Assembly: GCA_900542445.1 (NCBI GenBank)
Contig: UQNN01000008.1
Location: 62,001 to 126,000, forward strand
From: an uncultured Eubacteriales bacterium
GTDB taxonomy: Bacteria; Bacillota; Clostridia; Christensenellales; Aristaeellaceae
Length of the DNA stretch: 64,000 nt
Direction of reading: 5' to 3'
Shown here: piece by piece, positions 1 through 9,206 of the stretch
Numbering within the stretch: position 1 is the first letter of the stretch
Layout: every line of letters starts with the position of its first letter
Position numbers and translations under genes: made by a program
Notes under the pieces: generated by a model
Databases searched by the model: none
What the model saw: the letters and a program-made list of their open reading frames with translations, nothing else
What the model was told of the DNA's origin: nothing

Positions 1-1232
1 TCCTGCTTGTTGCGGATGCGCTTTTCACTAGGATCGATCAGGCCGAAATTCGCGTTCATCGGCTGAAAGTCTCCCGTCGCGCCGGAAACATGGTGCGCCA
101 ACGCGCCGATGGCCGTGCGCGTCGTAAAATCGACGGGCGGCAAGCCAAGCATATGCCGCGCGAGCGAAACGCCCGCGACAAGGCCGCTGGACGCGCTCTC
201 CACATAGCCCTCCACGCCCGTCATCTGCCCGGCAAAGTACAGGCCGGGGCGGGCGACCATGCCATACTGCGCGTTCAGGAAGCCCGGCGAATGCAGAAAC
301 GTGTTGCGGTGCATCACACCGTAACGCAGAAATTCCGCGTTCTCAAGGCCGGGGATCATGGAAAACACGCGCTTCTGCTCGCCCCACTTGAGCCGCGTCT
401 GGAAGCCGACGAGGTTATACATCGTCCCCGCTTCGTTTTCCGCGCGCAGCTGCACAGCGGCGTAGGGTTCGCGCCCGGTTCGGGGATCGACGAGCCCGAC
501 GGGCTTCATCGGGCCGAAGGCCATCACCATTTCCCCGCGCGCGGCCATGACCTCGATGGGCATGCAGCCTTCAAAGACCTGCGTGCCGTCGAACCCATGC
601 ACCTCGGCCTTTTCGGCGGTCAGCAGCGCGTGATAAAACGCCTCGTATTCCTCACGGTTCATCGGGCAGTTGAGGTAATCGTCGCCGCGGCCGTAGCGTC
701 CCTGGCGGAAGACTTTCGCCATATCCAGCGATTCGCCGGAGACGATCGGCGCGGCCGCGTCGTAGAAATTCAGCGTTTCCAGCCCAGGCAGGGCGGCAAT
801 TTTTTCCGCCAGACGGTCGCTGGTCAGCGGGCCGGTGGCGATGACGGCGTTGGTCTGCGGCAGTTCACAAAGCTCGCGTTCCTCGACCTCGATAAGCGGA
901 TGGCTGCGCACGGCCTGCGTCACATAATCCGAAAATTTTTCGCGGTCCACCGCCAGCGCGCCGCCCGCGGGCACGCGCGTTGCGTCCGCCGCCTTGAGGA
1001 TGAGGCTGCCGAGCTGGCGCATTTCCTCTTTCAGCAGGCCGACGGCGTTGGTCAGCTGGTCGCTGCGAAGCGAGTTGGAGCAGACCAACTCGGCAAAGCC
1101 CGCGCTGTGGTGAGCGGGCGTAAAGGCGTGGGGCTTCATTTCGACCAGCGTCACGGGCACGCCGCGGCTGGCCAGCTGCCATGCCGCTTCGCATCCTGCC
1201 AGCCCCGCGCCGACAACGATTGCTCTTTCCAT
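1..1232 (-). CDS. trmFO: TrmFO, folate/FAD-dependent tRNA m5U54 methyltransferase (3' end beyond window)
   Basis: The reverse strand encodes about 410 residues, beginning with an FAD-binding GAGLAGCEAAW motif and continuing through PAGGALAVDREKFS and the YVESASSGLVAG region typical of TrmFO (Gid). The family uses methylenetetrahydrofolate and FADH2 to make the m5U54 of the tRNA T-loop. The ATG at 1230-1232 puts the dinucleotide-binding motif at the very N terminus, as usual. Family length is about 435-440, so roughly 25-30 C-terminal residues lie to the left of position 1. It sits downstream of topA and dprA in the same orientation, a common Firmicutes order. Confidence 0.95.
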   Translation of the reverse strand, partial: MERAIVVGAGLAGCEAAWQLASRGVPVTLVEMKPHAFTPAHHSAGFAELVCSNSLRSDQLTNAVGLLKEEMRQLGSLILKAADATRVPAGGALAVDREKFSDYVTQAVRSHPLIEVEERELCELPQTNAVIATGPLTSDRLAEKIAALPGLETLNFYDAAAPIVSGESLDMAKVFRQGRYGRGDDYLNCPMNREEYEAFYHALLTAEKAEVHGFDGTQVFEGCMPIEVMAARGEMVMAFGPMKPVGLVDPRTGREPYAAVQLRAENEAGTMYNLVGFQTRLKWGEQKRVFSMIPGLENAEFLRYGVMHRNTFLHSPGFLNAQYGMVARPGLYFAGQMTGVEGYVESASSGLVAGVSLARHMLGLPPVDFTTRTAIGALAHHVSGATGDFQPMNANFGLIDPSEKRIRNKQ

Positions 1233-1244
1233 GTTCTTCCTCTA

Positions 1245-1402
1245 GGGAAACGTTGAGGGCGCCGCCCTCAAACTCCCGGTCAGGAACTGAGTTCCCGACA
1301 CCTTCCCCTACCGCTTCGCGGCATGCCGCGAAGCGGAATGTGGGAAATCCAAGAACCTCAGGTTCTTGATGGGGTTTGGGGCAAAGCCCCAACGTCGCCC
1401 TC
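1245..1402. repeat. Complete composite palindromic element (both halves)
   Basis: The trmFO-topA gap is almost entirely one long imperfect inverted repeat. In order it holds GAGGGCGCCGCCCTC, GGAACTGAGTTCC, a central hairpin CCGCTTCGCGG / CCGCGAAGCGG, then CAAGAACCTCAGGTTCTTG and GGGGCAAAGCCCC. The outer flanks mirror each other (GGGAAACGTT on the left, AACGTCGCCC on the right). It is the clearest full-length copy in the window; other loci hold either half. Confidence 0.8.
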
Positions 1403-1411
1403 TACGTTTTT

Positions 1412-3532
1412 TTATTCGTTTTCTTCGCTCTGCGGCGCGGGAATGCGTTCGCGGCAGGTCTCGTTCGCACAGACGTAGAAGTCGCCCTTCTTCGTGCGCG
1501 AAAGCGTCATGTAGCTGCCGCACTTCGGGCACTTCTCCTTCACAGGCATCTCCCACGAAACGAAATCGCACTCCGGATAGCGCTCGCAGCCGTAGAACTT
1601 GCGTCCCTTGCGCGAGGTCTTCTGCAAAAGCTTGCCGCCGCATTTCGGGCACGGCGCGTCAATCTCAATCTGAATCGCTTTCGTGTTGCGGCATTCCGGG
1701 AAGTTCGGACAGGCCAGAAAACGCCCGTAACGCCCCAGTTTGTAGACCATCATCGCGCCGCACTTGTCGCACGGCACATCCGAAACCTCGTCCTTGATTT
1801 CGACCTTCTCAATCTTGGATTCCGCGTTTTCCAGCGTCTTTTCAAACGGGCCGTAGAAGTCGGAGAGCACCTTGTGCCAATCCAGCTTGCCCTCTTCCAC
1901 TTCGTCCAGCTGCTCTTCCATGCCTGCGGTGAAGGCGATATCCACGATATCCGCGAAATACTCCTCCATCATATTGGTGATCATGATGCCCAGCTCGGTT
2001 GGGAAGAGCTGCTTCTTTTCGCGCATGACATAGCCGCGCGCCAGAATGGTGGAAATCGTCGGCGCATAGGTGGACGGGCGGCCGATGCCCTTTTCCTCCA
2101 GCGCGCGCACCAGCGAAGCTTCGGTGTAACGCGGCGGAGCCTGCGTGAAATGCTGCGTCGCTTCATCGTCCAGCAGTTCCGCCTTGTCGCCCTCGTTCAC
2201 GTCCGCCATCAGGCTGGACTGTTCTTCATCCTGAGCGGGCGCATCGTCCGTGCTCTCTTCATACACAGCCGTGAAACCCGCGAATTTCAGCCGCTCGGCG
2301 CTCGAACGCAGCACCGCGCCGCTCTCCGACGCGATTTCAATCTGCTGGGTCTCATAGACCGCGTCCGCCATCTGGCAGGCCACAAAGCGCAGATAGACCA
2401 GCTTATACAGGTTGAACTGGTCGCGCGTCAGCGAAGCCTTGATCTCCTCCGGGCGCAGATCGATGTTCGCCGGGCGGATGGCCTCGTGCGCGTCCTGCGC
2501 GCTCTGGCGGCCCTTGTAGACGTTCGGCTTTTCCGGCACGTATTCCGCGCCGTAACGCGCCTCGATCGCCTCGCGCGCGGCGGCGACCGCCTCGTCGCTC
2601 AGGCGCACGCTGTCGGTACGAATGTAGGAAATGAGGCCCAGCGTGCCGCGCCCTTCGATGTCCACGCCTTCGTAGAGCTGCTGGGCAATCTGCATCGTCT
2701 TGGCCGTCGTGAAGCCGAGCTTGCGGCTGGCCTCCTGCTGCAAATTGGAGGTCGTGAACGGCGGGGCGGGGTGCTTGCGCTTCTCGCCGCGCTTGACGCT
2801 GCGGATGACAAAGCCGCCCTGCTCCACGCGCGCCTTGGCCGCCGCAGCCTGCTCCGCATCGGACAGGCTCACGCGCTGACCATCCAGCGAAAGCAGGCGC
2901 GCATGCAGCTGCTTGCCGCCCGCGCGCAGGTTGGCATCCACATACCAGTATTCTTCCGGCTCAAACTGCTCGATTTCCTGCTCTCTGTCCACCACCATGC
3001 GCGTAGCGACGGACTGCACGCGGCCCGCGGACAGGCCTTTCTTGATCTTCACCCAGAGCAGCGGGCTGATCTTGTAGCCCACCAGCCGGTCGAGCATGCG
3101 GCGCGCCTGCTGGGCGTTGACCAGCTGCATATTGACCGCGCGCGGCTGCTTAATCGCGCTCTTGACCGTCTTTTCGGTAATCTCGTTAAATTCCACGCGG
3201 CAGGCGCTCTCCGGGTCGATGCCCAGAATCGTCGCCAGATGCCACGAAATCGCTTCTCCCTCGCGGTCAGGGTCCGTCGCGAGAATGACGGACTTCGCGC
3301 CCTTCGCTTCCTTGCGGATGCGCTCAAGCACTTCGCCGCGGCCGCGGATGGTGATGTACTTCGGCTCAAAATTATGCTCAACGTCCACGCCGAGCTGGGA
3401 TTTGGGCAAATCCCGCACGTGGCCCTGAGACGCTTCGACCTTGTAGCTTCTGCCCAAAAACTTTGAAATGGTGCGCGCCTTTGCAGGCGACTCCACGATA
3501 ACCAGCTTATACGCGGGCTTACGACTGTTCAA
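1412..3532 (-). CDS. topA: DNA topoisomerase I (type IA) with C-terminal zinc ribbons
   Basis: About 706 residues. The N-terminal TOPRIM domain (VIVESPAKA, then ATDPDREGEAISWHL) and the catalytic tyrosine in GLISYIRTDSVRLS identify a bacterial topoisomerase I, which relaxes negative supercoils. Three C-terminal zinc ribbons are visible as paired CxxC motifs (CDKCG, CPKCGGKL, CPKCGSYM). No ATG is well placed. A GGAGG lies 8 nt before a TTG at 3530-3532, giving MNSRKPAYKLVIVESP; two upstream TTGs are too close to or ahead of that site. It lies between dprA and trmFO, and its own promoter is visible upstream. Confidence 0.95.
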   Translation of the reverse strand: MNSRKPAYKLVIVESPAKARTISKFLGRSYKVEASQGHVRDLPKSQLGVDVEHNFEPKYITIRGRGEVLERIRKEAKGAKSVILATDPDREGEAISWHLATILGIDPESACRVEFNEITEKTVKSAIKQPRAVNMQLVNAQQARRMLDRLVGYKISPLLWVKIKKGLSAGRVQSVATRMVVDREQEIEQFEPEEYWYVDANLRAGGKQLHARLLSLDGQRVSLSDAEQAAAAKARVEQGGFVIRSVKRGEKRKHPAPPFTTSNLQQEASRKLGFTTAKTMQIAQQLYEGVDIEGRGTLGLISYIRTDSVRLSDEAVAAAREAIEARYGAEYVPEKPNVYKGRQSAQDAHEAIRPANIDLRPEEIKASLTRDQFNLYKLVYLRFVACQMADAVYETQQIEIASESGAVLRSSAERLKFAGFTAVYEESTDDAPAQDEEQSSLMADVNEGDKAELLDDEATQHFTQAPPRYTEASLVRALEEKGIGRPSTYAPTISTILARGYVMREKKQLFPTELGIMITNMMEEYFADIVDIAFTAGMEEQLDEVEEGKLDWHKVLSDFYGPFEKTLENAESKIEKVEIKDEVSDVPCDKCGAMMVYKLGRYGRFLACPNFPECRNTKAIQIEIDAPCPKCGGKLLQKTSRKGRKFYGCERYPECDFVSWEMPVKEKCPKCGSYMTLSRTKKGDFYVCANETCRERIPAPQSEENE

Positions 3533-3622
3533 ATCCAATTCCTCCAACGCGGTGGAAAAACTCCGCCGTATTCTTTACACTTCAAAACGCTCCTGCGGCC
3601 TTACGCCGCCCAAACGTCAAAC

Positions 3623-3651
3623 AGAATACCAGCCCTTCTTGAATCTGTCAA
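3623..3651 (-). promoter_or_regulatory. Sigma-70-type promoter for topA
   Basis: On the reverse strand TTGACA (3651-3646) and TATTCT (3628-3623) are separated by exactly 17 nt, about 90 nt before the topA start. The -35 box is perfect; the -10 box matches at four of six. Confidence 0.7.
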
Positions 3652-3710
3652 GGCCGCAATTTGAATTTCGCGGGAAGTTTCTTCATTATTAGTCGATTTT
3701 ATGCGCGTTT

Positions 3711-4883
3711 TCAGTCTCTCATCTGCGGCCCCGGCGCATAGCGCGTCCCGGCCAAAGGCGTGACCAGCCCATCCATTTCCATCTCGATGAGCAGCGCGCC
3801 CAGCTCGTCGCTTTCCATACCGCCCGCCGCACAGAGCGCGTCAAAATCCGCCTCGCCCGCCAGCAGCGCCGCGCAGACCGCCCGCCGGGTTTCATCCAGT
3901 CCGCCGGGGATATGCGCCCGTCCGGTTTCCGGCTCCGCCTGCCCGGCGGCGTTCCGAACGGGCTGCATCATTTCCGGCTGAACGGCAGAGGCTTGCGGAA
4001 TCCGGGGCGCGCCCTTCGGCTCGATGACCAGCGCGGCAAGGATGTCGTCTGCACAGGTGACCAGCCTTGCGCCGTCGCCGATGAGCATATTCGGCAGTTG
4101 AGAGCCTGGGCTGTCCACGCTTCCGGGCAGGGCGAACACCTCGCGCCCGTTTTCAATCGTGCGCATGGCGGTGTTAAGCGCGCCGCTGCGCTTCGGCCCT
4201 TCCGTCACCAGCGTACCGAGGCTCATGCCCGCGATTATGCGGTTGCGCTGCAAAAAGCTGTATTTCGTCGGCACTGTGCCCGGCGGATATTCGCTGACGA
4301 CGCTCCCGCCGCTTTCCAGAATGCGGCGCATCAGCGGCCTGTTTTCCGCCGGATAAGGCTGGTCAAGCGCGCTGCCCAGAATGGCGACGGTTCGCCCCTT
4401 TGCGTCCAGCGCGCCCGTGTGCGCCGCTGCGTCAATGCCCAGCGCCAGCCCGGAGACGATGCAGACCCCGACGTTCGCCAGTTCGGCGGCCATCTGCCGG
4501 GTATGGTTCAATCCGTAAGCGCTGGCGCGCCGCGTGCCAACCACCGCGACGGGAAATTGATCCGTCAAATCCGTCTGCCCATAGACATAGAGCAGGTGCG
4601 GCGGGTGCGCAATGTGCCGAAGCAGCGGCGGATAATATTCGTCCCCGCGCGGAACAAGCGCCATCCCCTTGCGTTCCAGCTCGTCGAGCATGCGCGCCCG
4701 ATCCGTCCACGCACGGCGGACGAGCGCCACGCCCCGCGCCTGAAGCTGCGCGGCATACGCCTCCGGTTCTTCCAGAATGGCCAGCGCGCCGCCTGCCGCG
4801 CGCAGAGCGGCTTCACGACGGCCATAGCTCACGCCCGCGCCGACCAGAATCGCCATCGCTTCGGATTCCAGCATGGTTTCCAT
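3711..4883 (-). CDS. dprA: DNA-processing protein DprA
   Basis: 390 residues with the DprA Rossmann core: VAVVGTRRASAYG, IVSGLALGIDAAAHTGAL, VAILGSALDQPYP, SEYPPGTVP and RNRIIAGMS. The family loads RecA onto incoming single-stranded DNA during transformation. A C-terminal winged-helix segment of about 60 residues (DETRRAVCAALL to the end) matches the usual DprA tail. The start lies 3 nt after the comM stop, so the two genes are probably co-translated from the same message. Whether the organism is competent cannot be told from one gene pair. Confidence 0.95.
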   Translation of the reverse strand: METMLESEAMAILVGAGVSYGRREAALRAAGGALAILEEPEAYAAQLQARGVALVRRAWTDRARMLDELERKGMALVPRGDEYYPPLLRHIAHPPHLLYVYGQTDLTDQFPVAVVGTRRASAYGLNHTRQMAAELANVGVCIVSGLALGIDAAAHTGALDAKGRTVAILGSALDQPYPAENRPLMRRILESGGSVVSEYPPGTVPTKYSFLQRNRIIAGMSLGTLVTEGPKRSGALNTAMRTIENGREVFALPGSVDSPGSQLPNMLIGDGARLVTCADDILAALVIEPKGAPRIPQASAVQPEMMQPVRNAAGQAEPETGRAHIPGGLDETRRAVCAALLAGEADFDALCAAGGMESDELGALLIEMEMDGLVTPLAGTRYAPGPQMRD

Positions 4884-4886
4884 CCC

Positions 4887-6434
4887 TTACTTCCAGTAGT
4901 TTCCTTCCAAATTTCGATAGCGCAGCGCTTCCAGCAGGTGCGCCCTGCCGATTTCCTCCGCGCCCGCAAGATCGGCAATCGTCCGCGCGACCTTGCGCAC
5001 GCGGCTGACCGCGCGCATGGAAAGGTGATAGGTGTCGCAGGCTTTGCCGAGCAGTTCGCGGCATGCGTCGTCCAGCGGGCAAAACGTTTCCAGCTGGCGC
5101 GCGGAAAGTTCCGCGTTGCAGGAGATGCCTTCGCCCGCGTATCGCTTCTGCTGGCGCTCCCGCGCCGCCTGCACGCGCTTATGAATGTCGGCCGACGGCT
5201 CTTCCGGCGCGCTCTCGGTGATCTGGCGCACGGGCACAGCGGTGACCTCCAGCTGCATATCGATTCTGTCAAGCAGCGGGCCGGAGATGCGCCCCAGATA
5301 GCGCGCGATTTCCTTCTGTGTGCAGCGGCAGGGCTGTGTCGCGCTGCCATAGTTGCCGCAGGGGCACGGGTTCATCGCCGCGACGAGCATCGCCCGCGCA
5401 GGGTATTTCGCCTGCGCGCTGACGCGGACGACGCTGACAAAGCCGTCTTCGAGCGGCTGTCGAAGCGCCTCCAGCGCGCCGCGATCGTATTCCGGCAGTT
5501 CGTCCAGAAAGAGCACGCCATCGTGCGCCAGGCTGATCTCGCCGGGGCGCGCCTTTGTGCCGCCGCCGACCAGCGCCACCGCGCTGACCGTGTGATGGGG
5601 CGCGCGGAAGGGCCGTTCGGCCATCAGCCCCGCATCCGCCGCCAGCGTGCCCGCCGCGCTATGGATGCGCGTCACTTCCAGCGCTTCTTCCAGCGTCATA
5701 TCCGGCAGAATCCCCGGCAGACAGCGCGCCATCATCGTCTTACCGCTGCCCGGCGGGCCGATCATCAGCACGTTGTGGCCGCCCGCCGCCGCGATTTCCA
5801 GCGCGCGCTTGGCGCCCTTCTGCCCGCGCACATCCGCAAAGTCGCAGACCATCCGCCGCTCGCCCAGCAGCTCGGCATAGGGCCTGGCGCGCAGCGGCTC
5901 GATCTTCTTTCTGCCGCTGAGGTGGGCAATCGCGTCGCTCAGATGCGCGACCGGCAGGATGTCCAGTCCCTCGATGCAGGCGGCTTCCGCCGCGTTGGAA
6001 GCGGGCAGCATGATCGCGCGAAGCCCGTTCTCCTTCGCCGCAATGGCCATCGACAGCGCGCCGCGCACGCCCATCACGCTGCCGGAGAGGGACAGCTCCC
6101 CCACCGCCGCCATGCCTTCCATCGCCTCGCCGGGAAGCCGCCCCATGGCGGAAAGAATGGCCAGCGCAATCGGCAGATCATACGCCGGGCCTTCCTTGCG
6201 CACGTCCGCCGGGGCGAGGTTGAGCGTCAGCCTCGCGACGGGGAACTGCATGCGGCAGGCGGACATCGCCGCGCGCACGCGCTCCCGGCTTTCCTTGACC
6301 GCCGCATCCGGCAGGCCGACGATTTCAAACATCGGCATGCCGTCCACGCAGTAGGCCTCCACCGTCACCGGATACCCCTGTATGCCCGTCAATCCCATAC
6401 TCTGCACACTCGCAAGCACGGCAAACACTTCCAT
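4887..6434 (-). CDS. comM: YifB/ComM-family Mg-chelatase-like AAA+ ATPase
   Basis: 515 residues. The N-terminal domain has the family signature GYPVTVEA and FEIVGLPDAAVKESRERVRAA. It is followed by a Walker A GPPGSGKTMMARCLPGI, a Walker B LFLDELPEY and the cysteine-bearing MNPCPCGNYG motif, and by a C-terminal lid domain ending in an RVRKVARTIADL helix. ComM-type helicases help branch migration during natural transformation. It is first in an operon with dprA. The start is fixed by alignment to the conserved N terminus, yet no Shine-Dalgarno precedes it (see the promoter entry). Confidence 0.93.
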   Translation of the reverse strand: MEVFAVLASVQSMGLTGIQGYPVTVEAYCVDGMPMFEIVGLPDAAVKESRERVRAAMSACRMQFPVARLTLNLAPADVRKEGPAYDLPIALAILSAMGRLPGEAMEGMAAVGELSLSGSVMGVRGALSMAIAAKENGLRAIMLPASNAAEAACIEGLDILPVAHLSDAIAHLSGRKKIEPLRARPYAELLGERRMVCDFADVRGQKGAKRALEIAAAGGHNVLMIGPPGSGKTMMARCLPGILPDMTLEEALEVTRIHSAAGTLAADAGLMAERPFRAPHHTVSAVALVGGGTKARPGEISLAHDGVLFLDELPEYDRGALEALRQPLEDGFVSVVRVSAQAKYPARAMLVAAMNPCPCGNYGSATQPCRCTQKEIARYLGRISGPLLDRIDMQLEVTAVPVRQITESAPEEPSADIHKRVQAARERQQKRYAGEGISCNAELSARQLETFCPLDDACRELLGKACDTYHLSMRAVSRVRKVARTIADLAGAEEIGRAHLLEALRYRNLEGNYWK

Positions 6435-6453
6435 TTCGTCATGATATAGGCTG

Positions 6454-6482
6454 AGTATAACATACTCTTCCCCGTGTCACAA
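6454..6482 (-). promoter_or_regulatory. Promoter for comM-dprA, very short leader
   Basis: Reverse-strand TTGTGA (6482-6477), a 17-nt spacer and TATACT (6459-6454). Transcription should begin near 6447, only about 13 nt before the comM ATG at 6434, and the intervening bases contain no purine-rich ribosome-binding site. Confidence 0.55.
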
Positions 6483-6577
6483 CGTCCCGTCAGGCCATTT
6501 CATGCGCAATTTCTTTTCTTTTTCGCTTTTTTGTGCTACAATTGGAGCAACAATTTGACAACCAGGGAGGTTTTGGC

Positions 6578-7579
6578 ATGACCTATATTCCCTCTCCCAC
6601 CCGATACGACACGATGACCTATCGCCGCTGCGGCAAAAGCGGGCTTCTGCTTCCGGCGCTGTCGCTGGGCCTGTGGCACAATTTCGGCAGCATCACGCCG
6701 TTTGAAACCCAGCAGGCCATTCTGCGCACGGCATTTGACAACGGCATCACGCATTTCGATCTGGCGAACAACTATGGCCCGCCCTACGGCGAGGCGGAGC
6801 GCAACTTCGGCGTACACATGCTGCGCGACTGGAAGCCCCACCGCGACGAGCTGGTGATCTCCACCAAAGCGGGTTACGACATGTGGCCCGGCCCTTACGG
6901 CAACTGGGGCAGCCGGAAATACCTGATGGCCAGCCTCGATCAGAGCCTCAAGCGGATGAATCTGGATTATGTGGATATCTTCTACCACCACCGTCCCGAT
7001 CCGGAAACGCCGATTGAAGAGACGATGGGCGCGCTGGATCAGATTGTGCGCAGCGGCAAGGCGCTCTACGTCGGCATTTCGCGCTACACACCGGAGCAGA
7101 CGGAGATCGCTATCCGTACCCTGCGCGAATTGGGCACGCCGATGCTGATTCATCAGGAAAATTATTCGATGCTCAACCGCAAAATCGAGCACGGGCTGAC
7201 GGACGTGCTGACGCGCGAGGGCGTCGGGCTGATCGCATTCGGTCCGCTGGCAGGCGGGCGGCTGACGGGCAAGTATCAATCGGGCATTCCGGCGGACAGC
7301 CGCATCGGCCACGACCCGCGCTACCTGAAAGCGGACATGCTCACGCCGGGGCTGCACGCGGCGATTGACGCGCTCAGCAAGATTGCCGCCGCGCGCGGGG
7401 AGACGCTTTCCCAGCTGGCGCTGCAATGGACGCTACGCGACAAAGCCGTGACCTCGGCGCTGATCGGCGCGAGCCGCGCAGAGCAGATCACCGAAAACGT
7501 CGCCACGCTGTCCCTGCCGCCGCTCACCAACGAAGAGCTGGCGCAGATTGACGCGGCGCTGGCGTTGAACGAGGAATAA
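6578..7579 (+). CDS. Aldo/keto reductase, YghZ / L-glyceraldehyde-3-phosphate reductase type
   Basis: 333 residues from the ATG at 6578, which follows AGGGAGG by 7 nt. The sequence has the AKR barrel landmarks: DLANNYGPPYGEAE with the catalytic Tyr, STKAGYDMWPGPYG, YVDIFYHHRPDP with the catalytic His region, and ALIGASRAEQI for NADPH binding near the C terminus. The long GYDMWPGPYGNWGSRKYL loop is typical of the YghZ/Kv-beta-like branch. The in vivo substrate is not known from sequence. It is monocistronic and divergent from comM. Confidence 0.85.
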   Translation: MTYIPSPTRYDTMTYRRCGKSGLLLPALSLGLWHNFGSITPFETQQAILRTAFDNGITHFDLANNYGPPYGEAERNFGVHMLRDWKPHRDELVISTKAGYDMWPGPYGNWGSRKYLMASLDQSLKRMNLDYVDIFYHHRPDPETPIEETMGALDQIVRSGKALYVGISRYTPEQTEIAIRTLRELGTPMLIHQENYSMLNRKIEHGLTDVLTREGVGLIAFGPLAGGRLTGKYQSGIPADSRIGHDPRYLKADMLTPGLHAAIDALSKIAAARGETLSQLALQWTLRDKAVTSALIGASRAEQITENVATLSLPPLTNEELAQIDAALALNEE

Positions 7580-7583
7580 CTTT

Positions 7584-7803
7584 GGGGAACGTTGGGGCGC
7601 TGCCCCAAACCCCGCCAGAAACCTGAGGTTTCTGAATTTCCCATTATGATGTATCGCTTCGCGATACATCTGGAATAAATGCTTAAAACCGCCGCGAAGC
7701 GAAGAAGGGGGTTGTGAGGATTGACATCACACGCCCACAGTGTGGGATTCAGTGTGATGTCAATCGCCCCCAAACGGGTCTGGGCGGTAGCCCAGCGTAC
7801 CCC
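7584..7803. repeat. Two adjacent palindromic half-elements with an inserted hairpin module
   Basis: First half (7584-7673): GGGGCGCTGCCCC, CAGAAACCTGAGGTTTCTG and a terminal hairpin GATGTATCGC / GCGATACATC. The second half (7690-7803) begins CCGCCGCGAAGCGAAGAAGG and ends in a GGGCGGTAGCCC-type palindrome. Between them sits a hairpin (7721-7763) with arms TTGACATCACAC and GTGTGATGTCAA. It has the same inner architecture as modules at 25562 and 31897. Confidence 0.75.
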
Positions 7804-7823
7804 ACGATAAGGAGATGATCCCA

Positions 7824-9017
7824 TTGATCAACGAAACCTACAAAGCCATGCTCACCGGCAAATCGGTCATCCGGGAGCTGAACGAATACGCCAACGACAT
7901 CAAACAGCATCCGCATCTGAAGATGGAGGACATCTTTGATTACAGCCTGGGCAACCCGTCCGTGCCCGTGCCGGAAGCTTTTAACGCGCGTATCCATGAG
8001 CTGCTAAGCAGCGGCAACCCGATGCTCGTGCATGGATACAGCCCCAGTCTGGGCATTCCCTCCGTGCGCGAAAAGATCGCTGCGTCGCTGAACCGCCGCT
8101 TCGGCATGCGCTACACGATGGACGACATCTTCATGACCAGCGGCGCGGCGGGCGCGCTGGCACACGCATTCCGGCTGGTGACAAAGCCCGGCGACGAAAT
8201 TCTGACCTTCGCGCCGTTCTTTCCGGAATATCGGCCCTACACGGCGGGCGCGGGGCTGACGCTGCGCGTCGTGCCGGCAAATACGGAGAACTTCCAGATC
8301 AACTTCGACGCGTTCGAGCAGATGTTGACCCCCGCCGTTCAGGCCGTGCTCATCAACTCGCCGAACAACCCCTCCGGCGCAGTCTATTCCGCCGAAACCC
8401 TCCGGCAGATGGCCGATATGCTTCTCCAAAAGGAAAAGGAATTTGGCCATGAGATCTGGCTGATTTCCGACGAGCCGTATCGCGAAATCGCCTTCGACGG
8501 CAAACAGGTACCCTATGCGTCGCTGTTCTATCCGCGCACGATTTCCTGCTATTCCTTCTCCAAGAGCCTATCCGTGCCGGGCGAACGCATCGGCTATGTC
8601 GCCGTGAACCCGGAGAGCGGCGTTTCCGCGATGCTGGTCAACATGTGCGGCCAGATTTCGCGCAGAATCGGCCACAACTGCCCGTCTTCCGTCATTCAGC
8701 TTGCGGCGGCGGACTGCTGCGATTTGACCAGCGATCTTTCCGTGTACGAAACGAACATGAACATCCTCTACGACGCGTTGACGGACTTGGGCTTTGACAT
8801 CGTGCGTCCGGGCGGCACGTTCTACCTGTTCCCCAAAGCGCTAGAGGACGACGCGGCGGCGTTCAGCAAAAAGGCGCTCCCCTACGGGCTGATTCTCGTA
8901 CCGAGCGATTCGTTCGGCGTGCCGGGCTATTTCCGCATCGCTTTCTGCACGGATACCGAAAAGGTCGTCCGCTCCATCGACGCATTCAAGAAATTCGTAA
9001 AAGCGGAATACCGTTAA
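7824..9017 (+). CDS. Class I/II pyridoxal-phosphate aminotransferase
   Basis: 397 residues. Fold-type I aminotransferase features: an N-terminal DYSLGNPSVPVPEA, NSPNNPSGAVYS, the cofactor-binding ISDEPYRE, the Schiff-base lysine in CYSFSKSLSVPGERIGY, and a C-terminal RIAFC arginine for the substrate carboxylate. It resembles aspartate-aminotransferase-like enzymes, but the amino acid specificity is undetermined. Start choice: AAGGAG abuts an in-frame ATG at 7815 with no spacing, while the TTG at 7824 lies 9 nt away, so I prefer TTG. A strong terminator follows. Confidence 0.88.
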   Translation: MINETYKAMLTGKSVIRELNEYANDIKQHPHLKMEDIFDYSLGNPSVPVPEAFNARIHELLSSGNPMLVHGYSPSLGIPSVREKIAASLNRRFGMRYTMDDIFMTSGAAGALAHAFRLVTKPGDEILTFAPFFPEYRPYTAGAGLTLRVVPANTENFQINFDAFEQMLTPAVQAVLINSPNNPSGAVYSAETLRQMADMLLQKEKEFGHEIWLISDEPYREIAFDGKQVPYASLFYPRTISCYSFSKSLSVPGERIGYVAVNPESGVSAMLVNMCGQISRRIGHNCPSSVIQLAAADCCDLTSDLSVYETNMNILYDALTDLGFDIVRPGGTFYLFPKALEDDAAAFSKKALPYGLILVPSDSFGVPGYFRIAFCTDTEKVVRSIDAFKKFVKAEYR

Positions 9018-9035
9018 TTCATACAGTTCATCCTG

Positions 9036-9067
9036 AACCCGTTTCTCAGTCGAAGACGGGTTTTTTT
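9036..9067 (+). terminator. Intrinsic terminator after the aminotransferase
   Basis: AACCCGT pairs with ACGGGTT around a 13-nt loop and is followed by seven T. Confidence 0.85.
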
Positions 9068-9100
9068 GTGCGCATACGCAAACATAGACAAAAAACTCAC

Positions 9101-9129
9101 TTGTATTTATTCCAATTATGCTGTATAAT
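9101..9129 (+). promoter_or_regulatory. Promoter for the ArsR-like gene
   Basis: TTGTAT (9101-9106), 17-nt spacer, perfect TATAAT (9124-9129); about 78 nt before the GTG start. Confidence 0.75.
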
Positions 9130-9206
9130 GAATCCACTTGAGGTTGGGGCGCGCATCTTGGCGTCCCTTCTTCCTGCCCAGCAATTAACAAGGAGGTATC
9201 CGTTTC

